Positions 1 to 7,206 of a stretch of DNA of 17,116 nucleotides are shown piece after piece; the stretch's first letter is position 1; each line of letters starts with the position of its first letter. This DNA comes from JANRLJ01 sp034437895. Lineage in GTDB: Bacteria > Chloroflexota > Anaerolineae > Aggregatilineales > Phototrophicaceae. The position numbers and the translations under genes are program-made. The DNA is taken from NCBI GenBank assembly GCA_034437895.1, contig DAOTTO010000584.1, positions 1 through 17,116 of the forward strand, in the 5' to 3' direction. The notes under the pieces were generated by a model. That model was not told the DNA's origin. It saw nothing but the letters and a program-made list of their open reading frames with translations, and did not search any database.

Positions 1-64
1 GTTATCCAGGCCAACAAATCCCCGCCGCTGTGGCCGCAGCAAATTCCAGCGCTGTAAACTGTAG

Positions 65-271
65 GCTATCGTAAACAACAGGGGGACTTGTGTCACGATA
101 ATCATGAAAACAAGCGCGGAAGCCATCCAGACCGCCGTGATTAACAAATGCGCGGGCGGGACTGGCCTCATCAGCGGGCGCAAGGCATTCCAACGTCCGA
201 TGACAGAAGGCGCAGCGCTTCTGAACGCGATTCAGGATGTGTACTTGTGCGAAGAAGTGACGATTGCGTAA
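65..271 (+). pseudogene. 3' fragment of class I fructose-bisphosphate aldolase, interrupted
   Basis: From 65 to the TAA at 269-271 this frame reads as the C-terminal end of the ~350-residue class I aldolase family of E. coli FbaB, which cleaves fructose-1,6-bisphosphate to DHAP and glyceraldehyde-3-phosphate in the cytosol. The family's end pattern is clear: TAVINKCAGG, then GLISGRKAFQRPM, then LLNAIQDVYL and a terminal VTIA. Two things are wrong. An in-frame TAG lies at 62-64, and none of the three frames upstream continues the family pattern convincingly. The family's usual NKRAGG reads NKCAGG, and the glycine-rich NSGG step before it reads NNRG. Either the gene is decaying or the first ~60 bases hold an assembly error. 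Most of the gene would lie left of the window. Family assignment is firm; pseudogene status is less certain. Confidence 0.6.
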
Positions 272-275
272 GCGC

Positions 276-310
276 GATTAGCTTTTAGCGGTTAGCAATT
301 AGTTTTTAGT
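276..310 (+). repeat. TTAG-rich intergenic repeat, copy 1
   Basis: Short imperfect iterations of TTAG with T-rich spacers follow the aldolase stop. The stretch contains ATTAGTTTTTAG (298-309), repeated exactly and in the same orientation at 4965-4976. It looks like a dispersed intergenic repeat rather than a coding remnant. Confidence 0.4.
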
Positions 311-312
311 AA

Positions 313-340
313 GGCGGCTCATTGAGTCGCCTTTTTTGTT
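313..340 (+). terminator. Rho-independent terminator after the aldolase fragment
   Basis: The arms GGCGGCTC (313-320) and GAGTCGCC (324-331) pair over 8 bases with one G-U wobble around a 3-base loop. Six T (332-337) and then GTTT follow. The orientation ends plus-strand transcription from the aldolase. It could also weakly stop minus-strand transcription leaving the methyltransferase gene. Confidence 0.8.
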
Positions 341-375
341 TATTAAAATATCAAAAAATATGCTTTCAGATATCC

Positions 376-1620
376 TTATTGACGAATCGTATTGTACCAA
401 TATTCTGCTACCGCATAAGCAACTTTTGTTGCTAACATTGGTGGTACGGCATTAGCCAATTGCTGCTGCATTGCTTCTCTTCCCCCTTGAAATCTAAACC
501 AGTCTGGGAAGGATTGAAGTCTACACGCCTCTCTAAATGATAATCCACGATCTTGGATAGGATGGATTATCATAGATTTCCGATAATGAGTTATTGTGAT
601 AGCTGGAAGATCGTTTTGAAGCCGCCTATAAATATTGCTATGGGTATTATCAATATTTGCATAGTTTGTCATTAGACCTCTAATAGCTTCCCAATTCTGC
701 CCTTGCTGAATTTGTTTATATCTATCTATAACATAATCCTTATGTTTAGTGGTGAAGTGATCATATACTTCATTACTTAACATATATTGGCGCAATTTTT
801 GGACATAACTGTTGCTACTTGGATCATAACTTCCAATGTATCTATCACCATTACCCAAAGGAGGCAAATCGTTAATAGCTTCAGACACGGTTGTATAACG
901 ATCAACCACGAAGTCATTAAGGTATTCAGATAAATTAACTTCTTCGTCATTTGGGATCAAATCAGCTCTAACACCAAATAAGAAGAAACGCATTCGGTGT
1001 TGAGGGATTCCAAAAGTTGCAGCATCTATGATCTTGTACCAAACTTTATAGCCAAGCGAATTTGCTTGGCGTACTAGAAATTCTTGTACACTGTCTAGCT
1101 GAACATCATGATCAATATCAGGAAAGAGGGGTAGTTGTAGAGTATCAAGACGCATGCCTTCGGTAGGCTCTGTCCATTGAACCCCTTGCACATTTTCTAT
1201 TAAGAACATCTTTGGACATATATCACGCACTTTGTCCAAAAATACACGCATTAAATAATTTCTTTCATCCTTGTTCTTTTTTTGCCCTGCTCTATTAGAG
1301 CTAGAATACCCTTGGCAGGGTGGGCCACCAACCAAAATATCAAGTTCTTCATTATTCAAATCACTTTTGCTAATTAGATCATTGCCGTGAATTTTATCAA
1401 TATCTAACAACAGAACCCGGCTTCGACTTACATCCAAATCTTGTTTATGGGCAGATAGCCATTCAAGATTACCTTTGTAAGTTGATAGTGAAATTGGTTC
1501 ATTATCGACAGCAAATGTAGGCTGAAACTGTATATGTGGATGATTGGCTAAGATAAACCCAACTCCTAGCCCTCCAGCACCCACAAATAATTCGCCCATT
1601 TTTAGATTAATGTGTGCCAT
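376..1620 (-). CDS. DNA (cytosine-5-)-methyltransferase
   Basis: Complete 414-residue C5-cytosine methyltransferase, which transfers a methyl group from S-adenosylmethionine to C5 of cytosine in a specific DNA site. Family motifs appear in order: SAM-binding motif I ELFVGAGGLGVGF (residues 10-22), motif IV GGPPCQGYSSSNR with catalytic Cys102, motif VI ENV (142-144), motif VIII QHRMR (207-211), and the C-terminal RxLSxREACRLQSFPDWF and QQLANAVPP blocks (358-394). The variable stretch at about 215-335 is the presumed target-recognition domain, so the recognition site cannot be read from sequence. An internal Met8 directly precedes motif I and could be the start; neither start has a strong ribosome site. 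The start lies 9 bases after the stop of the Z1 ATPase gene, so the two are probably cotranscribed. Base composition is visibly AT-richer than the flanks, consistent with horizontal acquisition as part of a restriction-modification-type locus. Confidence 0.95.
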   Translation of the reverse strand: MAHINLKMGELFVGAGGLGVGFILANHPHIQFQPTFAVDNEPISLSTYKGNLEWLSAHKQDLDVSRSRVLLLDIDKIHGNDLISKSDLNNEELDILVGGPPCQGYSSSNRAGQKKNKDERNYLMRVFLDKVRDICPKMFLIENVQGVQWTEPTEGMRLDTLQLPLFPDIDHDVQLDSVQEFLVRQANSLGYKVWYKIIDAATFGIPQHRMRFFLFGVRADLIPNDEEVNLSEYLNDFVVDRYTTVSEAINDLPPLGNGDRYIGSYDPSSNSYVQKLRQYMLSNEVYDHFTTKHKDYVIDRYKQIQQGQNWEAIRGLMTNYANIDNTHSNIYRRLQNDLPAITITHYRKSMIIHPIQDRGLSFREACRLQSFPDWFRFQGGREAMQQQLANAVPPMLATKVAYAVAEYWYNTIRQ

Positions 1621-1629
1621 AACCTTATT

Positions 1630-3690
1630 CTACTCGAAATTAAAGATTATTCCATACAATCCATCTGGGAAGCGAAGATTCGGCACCCAGAATGGGTAAT
1701 CATCCCACCCATTGGCTTTATTACCGTTTAAACGTACCATAAATAACGTTGGAAATTCTTTGTTGGCATATCTTTTTATTTCCCCGCCCCCAAGTAATGC
1801 AGTTATACGATTTTGTGATTGATTTCGCTGGACTTCACTTTTTCGGCGAACTACCAAATATGCTTGGTTAGAGTATTCCTGTTTAATAGTTTCTAAAGAT
1901 GCAATAATTCGTTCGTTTTGCCACATTCCCCCAGCATCTAACTCGGATTTTGTCATCTTAATTATGCTAATTGCCAAATCAATCGTAATAGGTAGGGCGC
2001 GGCTTCTATCTAAAGGATATATCTGATTGAGTTCATCATCAATATGTTTAGTCGATTTTTCAATTAATTCTCGTTGATAAATAGGCTTTGACGGAAAATA
2101 AGACCTGCCAGCCCCAAATGCACCTACGTTATTTGGATTAACTACATTTGGACGAGTTGCTCTTATGCCGCTCCCAATATATATTCCCCTATAAACTTCA
2201 TTAGGGTATGTTGTAATAACTTCTCTCAAGGCCTGCTCTGAGTCGTTAATTAAACGAAATCTATTCTCGACATCTTCGGTTACGAACAATCGGGTTACAT
2301 CGAGATTACTTTGTCTATAACCGTACATTCGGGCATGCTGGAGCATAGTATCCATATTTGTCGTTTTTGGTTCTCTACCATAGTAAGTTACGAGCAGATT
2401 TTTGATAGTTACTCCACGGGCCAACTTCGTACCGCCGATAAAAATGTTGTAACGGCGGGAGTATCTTGGTTGGTCTTTAGGTTTATCACTATTCAAAATT
2501 TGCGGCTCAGTACCAACAATAAAGTTTTTCAGTTCTTCGATTACTTGGAAGAAAGGTGGAGTTTTTACTAACAACGTAGTGAATAAATCCTCAAAAGCAG
2601 CGGAGAGTTCTTTTTCTACAGAAATGCGTAGAGGATCAAGATTTGTTAAATCAAGCCCAGTTCTTAGCTCACTATAGTAGTTATTAATAGCAACAAGAGC
2701 AATATCGTGGTCGGCCTTCTTTTGGCTTATATGGCATAAAAATGAATACCTTGAATTACCTCTATCATCATCAGATGATTGGAGATATTTGATTGTTGCT
2801 CCAATATAGAAAATAGAGATAGCTCTTTTAAGGCTTTGAGGAATTATGCTTCCATTTGAACTTATAAGAATATCAACATCGGATTGAGCAATTCTTCGAA
2901 CAAGATGTGTTGATTGTCCTTCAACTAATGAAAAGAACGTTTGCCCTCCAATATATCCTTTACCTGGGTCGGTCAATATCGTGAATTCTGGTCTATAAGG
3001 GTGATCTGTGTCTTGCAAAAATAAGGCTTGCGGTGTTGCTGTTACTTGAAGATAACCATGTAAAGGAAATCTATCTCTAATTCTAGTTATGAGGTCATTA
3101 ATCTTGCCGGGTTCAATATTTGGATTTGATGCTCTTTTACTTGTTTGTGTATCTAAACTGGCCTGATCAGCTTCATCATCAATAATGAGCGCAGCAGGTA
3201 AATCTGTACCAAGACGTTGACGGAGACTTGTTAGCGTATCTAAAAGATTTGAAAGAACAGTAGCATTTTTTGTCGTCACTAAAACTACTGCGTTTTGTGG
3301 TGATCTTAAACTAAAGACTATTGACGCTAGTAAGTCATTCCAAGTATCTTTACTAACAATTTGTAATCCTTGTAAATCTTCTTGCAACCTTTCGAGAGTT
3401 TGCCCATATAGTAGTAGGTTGTCGGAAGTAAGTACAATAAAACATTTATAACCATTATCAGCGGCTAAGGCAATAGCTGTAGTTAAAGCAACAGTCTTAC
3501 CACTTTGTATAAGACCTAAAAGTAACCCTTGTTTCTTAGCCGGTTCTTCTTCGGGATGTGGTAGGTCTGAGAGGAGTTTTTTAGCGGTGTTTATAACATG
3601 AGTTGAGTCCTCCTCATCCATTTTTTTTAACAACTCACTCTGTAAATATGTAAGGTTTTTACCATTGTCTTTAAATGTTTCACCTCTCAT
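1630..3690 (-). CDS. Z1-domain P-loop ATPase (putative restriction-system component)
   Basis: 686 residues from the preferred start. It matches the Z1 family (Pfam 'Z1 domain', listed as putative endonuclease), superfamily-II-type ATPases found beside DNA methyltransferases in restriction-like loci. From that start: Walker A GLIQSGKT (about 59-66), Walker B-like IIDDEADQAS (169-178), SF2 motif III-like VTATP (216-220), the Z1 signature GGTKLARGVTI (419-429), and a motif VI-like MLQHARMYGYR (449-459). The last ~200 residues match no nuclease motif I know, so nuclease activity is unproven. ATG at 3688-3690 is preferred over an upstream in-frame GTG (3729) because GGGGAA lies 6 bases before it. 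A TATAAT sits at 3707-3712, though a start site 7 bases downstream of it would clip that ribosome site. It is first in an operon with the methyltransferase. MORC-type and separate nuclease partners seen in related loci are absent. Confidence 0.88.
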   Translation of the reverse strand: MRGETFKDNGKNLTYLQSELLKKMDEEDSTHVINTAKKLLSDLPHPEEEPAKKQGLLLGLIQSGKTVALTTAIALAADNGYKCFIVLTSDNLLLYGQTLERLQEDLQGLQIVSKDTWNDLLASIVFSLRSPQNAVVLVTTKNATVLSNLLDTLTSLRQRLGTDLPAALIIDDEADQASLDTQTSKRASNPNIEPGKINDLITRIRDRFPLHGYLQVTATPQALFLQDTDHPYRPEFTILTDPGKGYIGGQTFFSLVEGQSTHLVRRIAQSDVDILISSNGSIIPQSLKRAISIFYIGATIKYLQSSDDDRGNSRYSFLCHISQKKADHDIALVAINNYYSELRTGLDLTNLDPLRISVEKELSAAFEDLFTTLLVKTPPFFQVIEELKNFIVGTEPQILNSDKPKDQPRYSRRYNIFIGGTKLARGVTIKNLLVTYYGREPKTTNMDTMLQHARMYGYRQSNLDVTRLFVTEDVENRFRLINDSEQALREVITTYPNEVYRGIYIGSGIRATRPNVVNPNNVGAFGAGRSYFPSKPIYQRELIEKSTKHIDDELNQIYPLDRSRALPITIDLAISIIKMTKSELDAGGMWQNERIIASLETIKQEYSNQAYLVVRRKSEVQRNQSQNRITALLGGGEIKRYANKEFPTLFMVRLNGNKANGWDDYPFWVPNLRFPDGLYGIIFNFE

Positions 3691-3696
3691 AATACA

Positions 3697-3702
3697 TTCC
3701 CC
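3697..3702 (-). promoter_or_regulatory. Ribosome binding site that sets the Z1 gene start
   Basis: On the minus strand GGGGAA lies 6 bases before the ATG at 3688-3690. The GTG at 3727-3729, 13 codons upstream, has no purine-rich site at a usable distance. The N-terminal 13 residues of the longer reading are therefore probably not made. Confidence 0.6.
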
Positions 3703-3790
3703 AAAAATTATAGAATAAATATAATACACATTTTACACTATCACCCCAACATTTTCAAAAAATAAAAAATTCATAATTATTTTGTTCCAC

Positions 3791-3814
3791 CCAAAAACAA
3801 CTGCCTGTTTTTGG
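3791..3814 (-). terminator. Perfect 9-bp hairpin after the DNA glycosylase gene
   Basis: CCAAAAACA (3791-3799) and TGTTTTTGG (3806-3814) are exact reverse complements around a 6-base loop. The hairpin lies 17 bases past the minus-strand stop of the glycosylase-like gene. No T tract follows on either strand, so it may be a weak or Rho-assisted terminator or an mRNA 3'-end stabiliser. It also separates that gene from the AT-rich promoter region of the Z1 gene. Confidence 0.5.
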
Positions 3815-3831
3815 CCTACGGTTAAGCGTGC

Positions 3832-4914
3832 TTAAGCTAATATGACAGGCATTTCCATATACTCCCCGTAGCGATAGGCGGCGGCGGCGAAGGCTTGAGT
3901 CTCATCATCTGTGAGGGAAGTAAAAGGTTCGGGCGTGACCGTGACGACATCTTTTTTGATCGTGCGCTTCCATGTGCCGACGATGCGCCCATTGCTTACG
4001 ATAGTCGGCTTAAATACGCCGTTGCCACCGGGGACAACTTTGGTCGCGTCTTCGGCATCCAGAATGGCGCTACGATCTCGATAGCCGAGCATATATTCAT
4101 CGAATCCGGGTAACAGATAAAGTGAGGCTGACTCTTTGTGCAGCGTGGGCGTTGATGGATTCAGCCAATAGATTTGACCGTCAATGCTTTCTTGCACAAG
4201 TTCATCTTTGACCGATTCCAACCCCGCTCGCGCATCCCCGGTGGGTAGTCCCGTCCACCACACAAAATCTTGAAGCGTAGCCGGCCCATGACTCGTAAAG
4301 TAGCGCTTGGCAAGTTCCGCCAATGCTTCATCCCGCGTCAGGGATTTTGTCCCAGGCAGCGAGTCATCAATTGCTATGTACGTTGGGTCATTACGCTGCA
4401 TGATGCTTTGACAAATCAGCGCATCTAGCGAAGCCCTCTGCAAGAGATAGGGCGCACGCTGCCCTTTAGTCGAAATGCCGTTTTGCTCAAGGATGGCAAG
4501 TAAGGCTTTGCGCGTGAGCTGCTTGCCGTCCATCAAAGCATTAAGCAGCACATCATTACTTCTCAGGAGGGTCGCCTCGTCCAATTCAAGTTCCTTATAG
4601 CGCCGGGCATTCCCCGCAATAAGGCGCGACCCCATCAGAGCAAGCATCCAGCGTAAGTCCGCCGCCGCCACGAAATGCAGCGTCCCACGCAAAGGCCAGG
4701 TACGGATAATTGTTTTGCTGACGAGGGCTTGCTCAATATCCGCGTCCGTCGCATTGAGCAAGCGCAGACCAATGGCATGTTTCGCTCCGGTATAATCTTG
4801 CGCTTGCATCGCGCCCATCCATGCCACGACATCGCTTGGTGTCGTAAAGGTGTGCTGCGAAATTTGCTGATGATGTAATCGCTGCTGCACAATATCCAAT
4901 TTAATCATCCCCAT
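3832..4914 (-). CDS. AlkZ/YcaQ-family winged-helix protein, putative DNA glycosylase
   Basis: 360 residues of the winged-helix family Pfam HTH_42, to which the DNA glycosylases AlkZ (Streptomyces) and YcaQ/AlkX (E. coli) belong. These enzymes remove bulky N-alkylated bases and unhook interstrand crosslinks. The catalytic element of AlkZ is a Gln-x-Gln motif near residue 37, and this protein has Gln37-Ala-Gln39 in GAMQAQDY. Other family landmarks are RTWPLRGTLHFV (71-82), the LQDFVWWTGL segment (214-223), LLPGFDEYMLGYRD (267-280) and GVFKPTIVSNGRIVGTWKR (299-317). Length is normal for the family. The start is ATG at 4914; Met3 (4908) is an equally possible start and neither has a clear ribosome site. 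Composition matches the chromosome, not the AT-rich unit downstream. Family membership is secure; glycosylase activity is inferred from the motif, since most members are untested. Confidence 0.85.
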   Translation of the reverse strand: MGMIKLDIVQQRLHHQQISQHTFTTPSDVVAWMGAMQAQDYTGAKHAIGLRLLNATDADIEQALVSKTIIRTWPLRGTLHFVAAADLRWMLALMGSRLIAGNARRYKELELDEATLLRSNDVLLNALMDGKQLTRKALLAILEQNGISTKGQRAPYLLQRASLDALICQSIMQRNDPTYIAIDDSLPGTKSLTRDEALAELAKRYFTSHGPATLQDFVWWTGLPTGDARAGLESVKDELVQESIDGQIYWLNPSTPTLHKESASLYLLPGFDEYMLGYRDRSAILDAEDATKVVPGGNGVFKPTIVSNGRIVGTWKRTIKKDVVTVTPEPFTSLTDDETQAFAAAAYRYGEYMEMPVILA

Positions 4915-4954
4915 AATTTACGCCGTTGAAGAATTTTAAGGTATAGAGTGATCC

Positions 4955-4976
4955 GTTTTTAGTGATTAGTTTTTAG
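4955..4976 (+). repeat. TTAG-rich intergenic repeat, copy 2
   Basis: The repeat reads GTTTTTAGT then GATTAGTTTTTAG. Its ATTAGTTTTTAG (4965-4976) matches 298-309 exactly and in the same orientation. The two copies enclose the methyltransferase, the Z1 ATPase and the glycosylase-like gene. Confidence 0.4.
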
Positions 4977-5037
4977 AAAAGATCAAAACTTTGGCTCAAT
5001 GCTCAAGTAGACTTGCGAAAGAAATTGGAAAAGATTT

Positions 5038-5067
5038 AACCACAGAGCGCACGGAGAACACAGAGAT
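5038..5067. repeat. CACAGAG-type dispersed intergenic repeat, degenerate
   Basis: AACCACAGAGCGCACGGAGA followed by ACACAGAG shows a roughly 10-base periodicity (CACAGAG, CACGGAG, CACAGAG). From memory, similar 'CACAGAG' intergenic elements recur in many unrelated bacterial genomes; this copy is partial. The surrounding stretch 4915-5189 holds this repeat and the TTAG repeat and nothing I can call a gene. A minus-strand open frame across it (5036-5254) ends in the low-complexity translation this repeat produces and overlaps the C terminus of the regulator, so I do not count it. Confidence 0.4.
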
Positions 5068-5189
5068 TTAGCTTCAAATTCTTGGTGTCGTCGCTGCACT
5101 TAGGTGATTCAAAAATTTCCAATTGTTTATCGAAGCTTACTTTCTGCGCTGAAAACACTTCAATTTCTTTGCGTCTCTTCTTCCGCATT

Positions 5190-7088
5190 CTAAAACTTTG
5201 GCGCTTGTGTCCATAAATGCGCGGCGACCATTTCAGGGTCAAGTGTCTTGCCATGCTCCCATGCGGCTATATACTCTTTGTCACCCATTTCGTCGCGTAA
5301 ATCGGCATACATTCGCTGTAACAAAGGCCATTTTTCCATCCAGCCTAAGGTGCTGGTGGGATGTGTAAAGGCCAAGCCCATGAGTTCGACGGCTTCTTCT
5401 GCTTCTGCTTCATACGCCAACACAACCGAGACCACTGGCAAGCAAAGTAGGATAAACGAGGGAATACGCAGCGTTGCCACTAATTTTAAAGCCGCGAGGA
5501 TGTGGCGTTTGGCAGCGGCATAATCTTCTAAGCCGCAGTTTGCAATCGCCAATCCTAAAGATGAAAAGATGAGCGAGATGGTATCACTCTTTAAACGCGC
5601 TTGGCTGGCCTCACAAAGCTGGCGACAGCCTTCATAATCTTCATCTATTCCGGCTAAAATCCCTAATGCCGCCAGCGCAAAGGCTTTGTCGATTTCGTTA
5701 TTGGTCTCAAGGGCGGTGTCCATGACTTCGGTAGCGATTTCTCTGATTTTTGCGAAATCGCCTTTGATAAGTGTGAGCCAGCCCACCAACATATTGGTGC
5801 GTTTGCTCCGCAGATTGTGATCCAGCGATTCAAGTTTCTGTTCAGCATGTTTACGCAGCAGGCTGTGGATTTCGTAAAGCCCGGAGGTATTTTGCTGCAA
5901 CAAAGATTTGCTCACCAACTCGGAAAGGGTAGCCAGAGATGCGCCTGCCACCTGCTCCGCCGCTGCCCGCCCGAATCCACCTTGAAAGACCGAAAGCCGC
6001 CTAAAGACGTGCTGTTCCTGTTCAGTCAGCAAGTTCCAAGCGTATTCAAACACCGCTCGAATACTGCGATGGCGAGGCTCAATATCGCGCTGCGTCGTCG
6101 CTAGGAAGTCGATATTGCGCTGGATTTCTTTGGCTACATCTTCACAGGCCAATGTCTTTAACCATGCGGCGGCGAGTTCAATCGCCAACGGTACACCCTG
6201 TACCATTTGGCAAATTTCGACCACACACGCGATATTATCCGCCAGCGAAAAATCGCGGCGCACGCGCTGTACCCGATCATAGAAAAGTTGCACCGCGCCG
6301 TAGGATTCCGCTAGATTAACATCCGCGCTATTGGGATAGCTCATGCCTTCGATCTGCCGCACCCACTCATGACGCAAGTTTAGCGAAACATGCGAGGCAA
6401 TTAGGATTTTTATCGCTGGGGCATGAGTCAACATATCACTCACAAGATCAATGCCTTGCCCATCATCGTCAAGAACAGATTCAAAATTATCCATCACAAG
6501 CAGTACCCGCTTCTGCTGCAAAAAGTGAACTATCTGTGGGCGTGTCTCAAGTTCTGGATTCAGGCGCAGTCCAATTTGTTGTGCAATCGTGATTTCGGCC
6601 TCTGCGGAGGTGTGAACAGTGAGCAGCGGAATAAAATAAACCCCGTCGGTAAAATGTGCCATTTGGGTACGGGCGACCTCAACGCACAGACGTGATTTTC
6701 CAATTCCGCCGGGGCCAACCACTGTAATTAACTGAACACGGGGATCATCAAGCAGGGCGATCAATTCTCCAACTTCTTCGGTGCGCCCAATAAAGGGTGT
6801 TGTATAAGTTGGCAAATGGTAAGCGATAGTGGGTGTAGGCTGCCCTTGCGAAGGCGTATTCTCGCCTGATAAAACCCCCAAATCCCGCGCTCGAATACTG
6901 GCTTGGGTGCGGCTGTGTACACCTAACTTGCTATAAATCTGTTTGGTATACCAGCGGACTGTCTCCACGCTGAGGACAAGTTTTTCGGCAATTTCCGAAT
7001 TAGATAAGCCTTCAGCAATCAGGCCAAGAATATCCAGTTCGCGCTCGGTGAGCGGTTCAGAAGGGGTGAAGATACGTGAGTCGCTCAT
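5190..7088 (-). CDS. LuxR-type HTH / NB-ARC ATPase / TPR transcriptional regulator
   Basis: 632-residue STAND-type regulator. An N-terminal LuxR HTH (about 14-72, with LTERELDILGLIAEGLSNSE and the SVETVRWYTKQIYSKLGVHS recognition region) is followed by an NB-ARC-like ATPase. That module shows TTPFIGR (96-102), Walker A GPGGIGKS (125-132), Walker B LLVMDNFE (196-203) and GVPLAIELA (298-306). A winged-helix-like segment (about 360-415, FRRLSVFQGGF to YEIHSLLRKHAEQKL) leads into a short alpha-helical TPR-like tail (about 430-610). Such proteins use nucleotide binding as a switch and bind DNA through the HTH; the ligand is unknown. The tail is short: relatives I know carry a long TPR array right after the segment ending HAEQKLE, whereas here the chain goes almost directly to late-type TPR helices. 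An internal deletion is likely, yet the frame is intact. It is transcribed divergently from the small gene at 7302, which it may control. Confidence 0.9.
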   Translation of the reverse strand: MSDSRIFTPSEPLTERELDILGLIAEGLSNSEIAEKLVLSVETVRWYTKQIYSKLGVHSRTQASIRARDLGVLSGENTPSQGQPTPTIAYHLPTYTTPFIGRTEEVGELIALLDDPRVQLITVVGPGGIGKSRLCVEVARTQMAHFTDGVYFIPLLTVHTSAEAEITIAQQIGLRLNPELETRPQIVHFLQQKRVLLVMDNFESVLDDDGQGIDLVSDMLTHAPAIKILIASHVSLNLRHEWVRQIEGMSYPNSADVNLAESYGAVQLFYDRVQRVRRDFSLADNIACVVEICQMVQGVPLAIELAAAWLKTLACEDVAKEIQRNIDFLATTQRDIEPRHRSIRAVFEYAWNLLTEQEQHVFRRLSVFQGGFGRAAAEQVAGASLATLSELVSKSLLQQNTSGLYEIHSLLRKHAEQKLESLDHNLRSKRTNMLVGWLTLIKGDFAKIREIATEVMDTALETNNEIDKAFALAALGILAGIDEDYEGCRQLCEASQARLKSDTISLIFSSLGLAIANCGLEDYAAAKRHILAALKLVATLRIPSFILLCLPVVSVVLAYEAEAEEAVELMGLAFTHPTSTLGWMEKWPLLQRMYADLRDEMGDKEYIAAWEHGKTLDPEMVAAHLWTQAPKF

Positions 7089-7206
7089 GGGTCTGCAAGA
7101 CCACCACTCTAATTCAATAGTTTTTTAATGATAGCATGAAGCTAAAAAGACGCACAAATATCCTGTTGAAAAACGCGACAACCTTTATAGACCTCTTAAA
7201 CAAAAT

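Noticed and set aside
2..193. Minus-strand open frame over the aldolase fragment
   Set aside because: It starts at TTG, has no ribosome site, and lies opposite the clearly recognisable plus-strand aldolase C terminus.
3707..3712. TATAAT upstream of the Z1 gene as a firm promoter call
   Set aside because: No convincing -35 box lies at the right distance, and the implied start site would cut into the ribosome site. AT-rich DNA gives such hexamers by chance.
3822..3835. TTAAGC-GT-GCTTAA palindrome at the end of the glycosylase-like gene
   Set aside because: It overlaps the stop codon and is only six bases per arm; the 9-base hairpin at 3791-3814 explains the gene end better.
5036..5254. Minus-strand frame of 72 residues downstream of the LuxR-type regulator
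   Set aside because: It overlaps the regulator's 3' end, and its C terminus is the low-complexity translation typical of the CACAGAG repeat.
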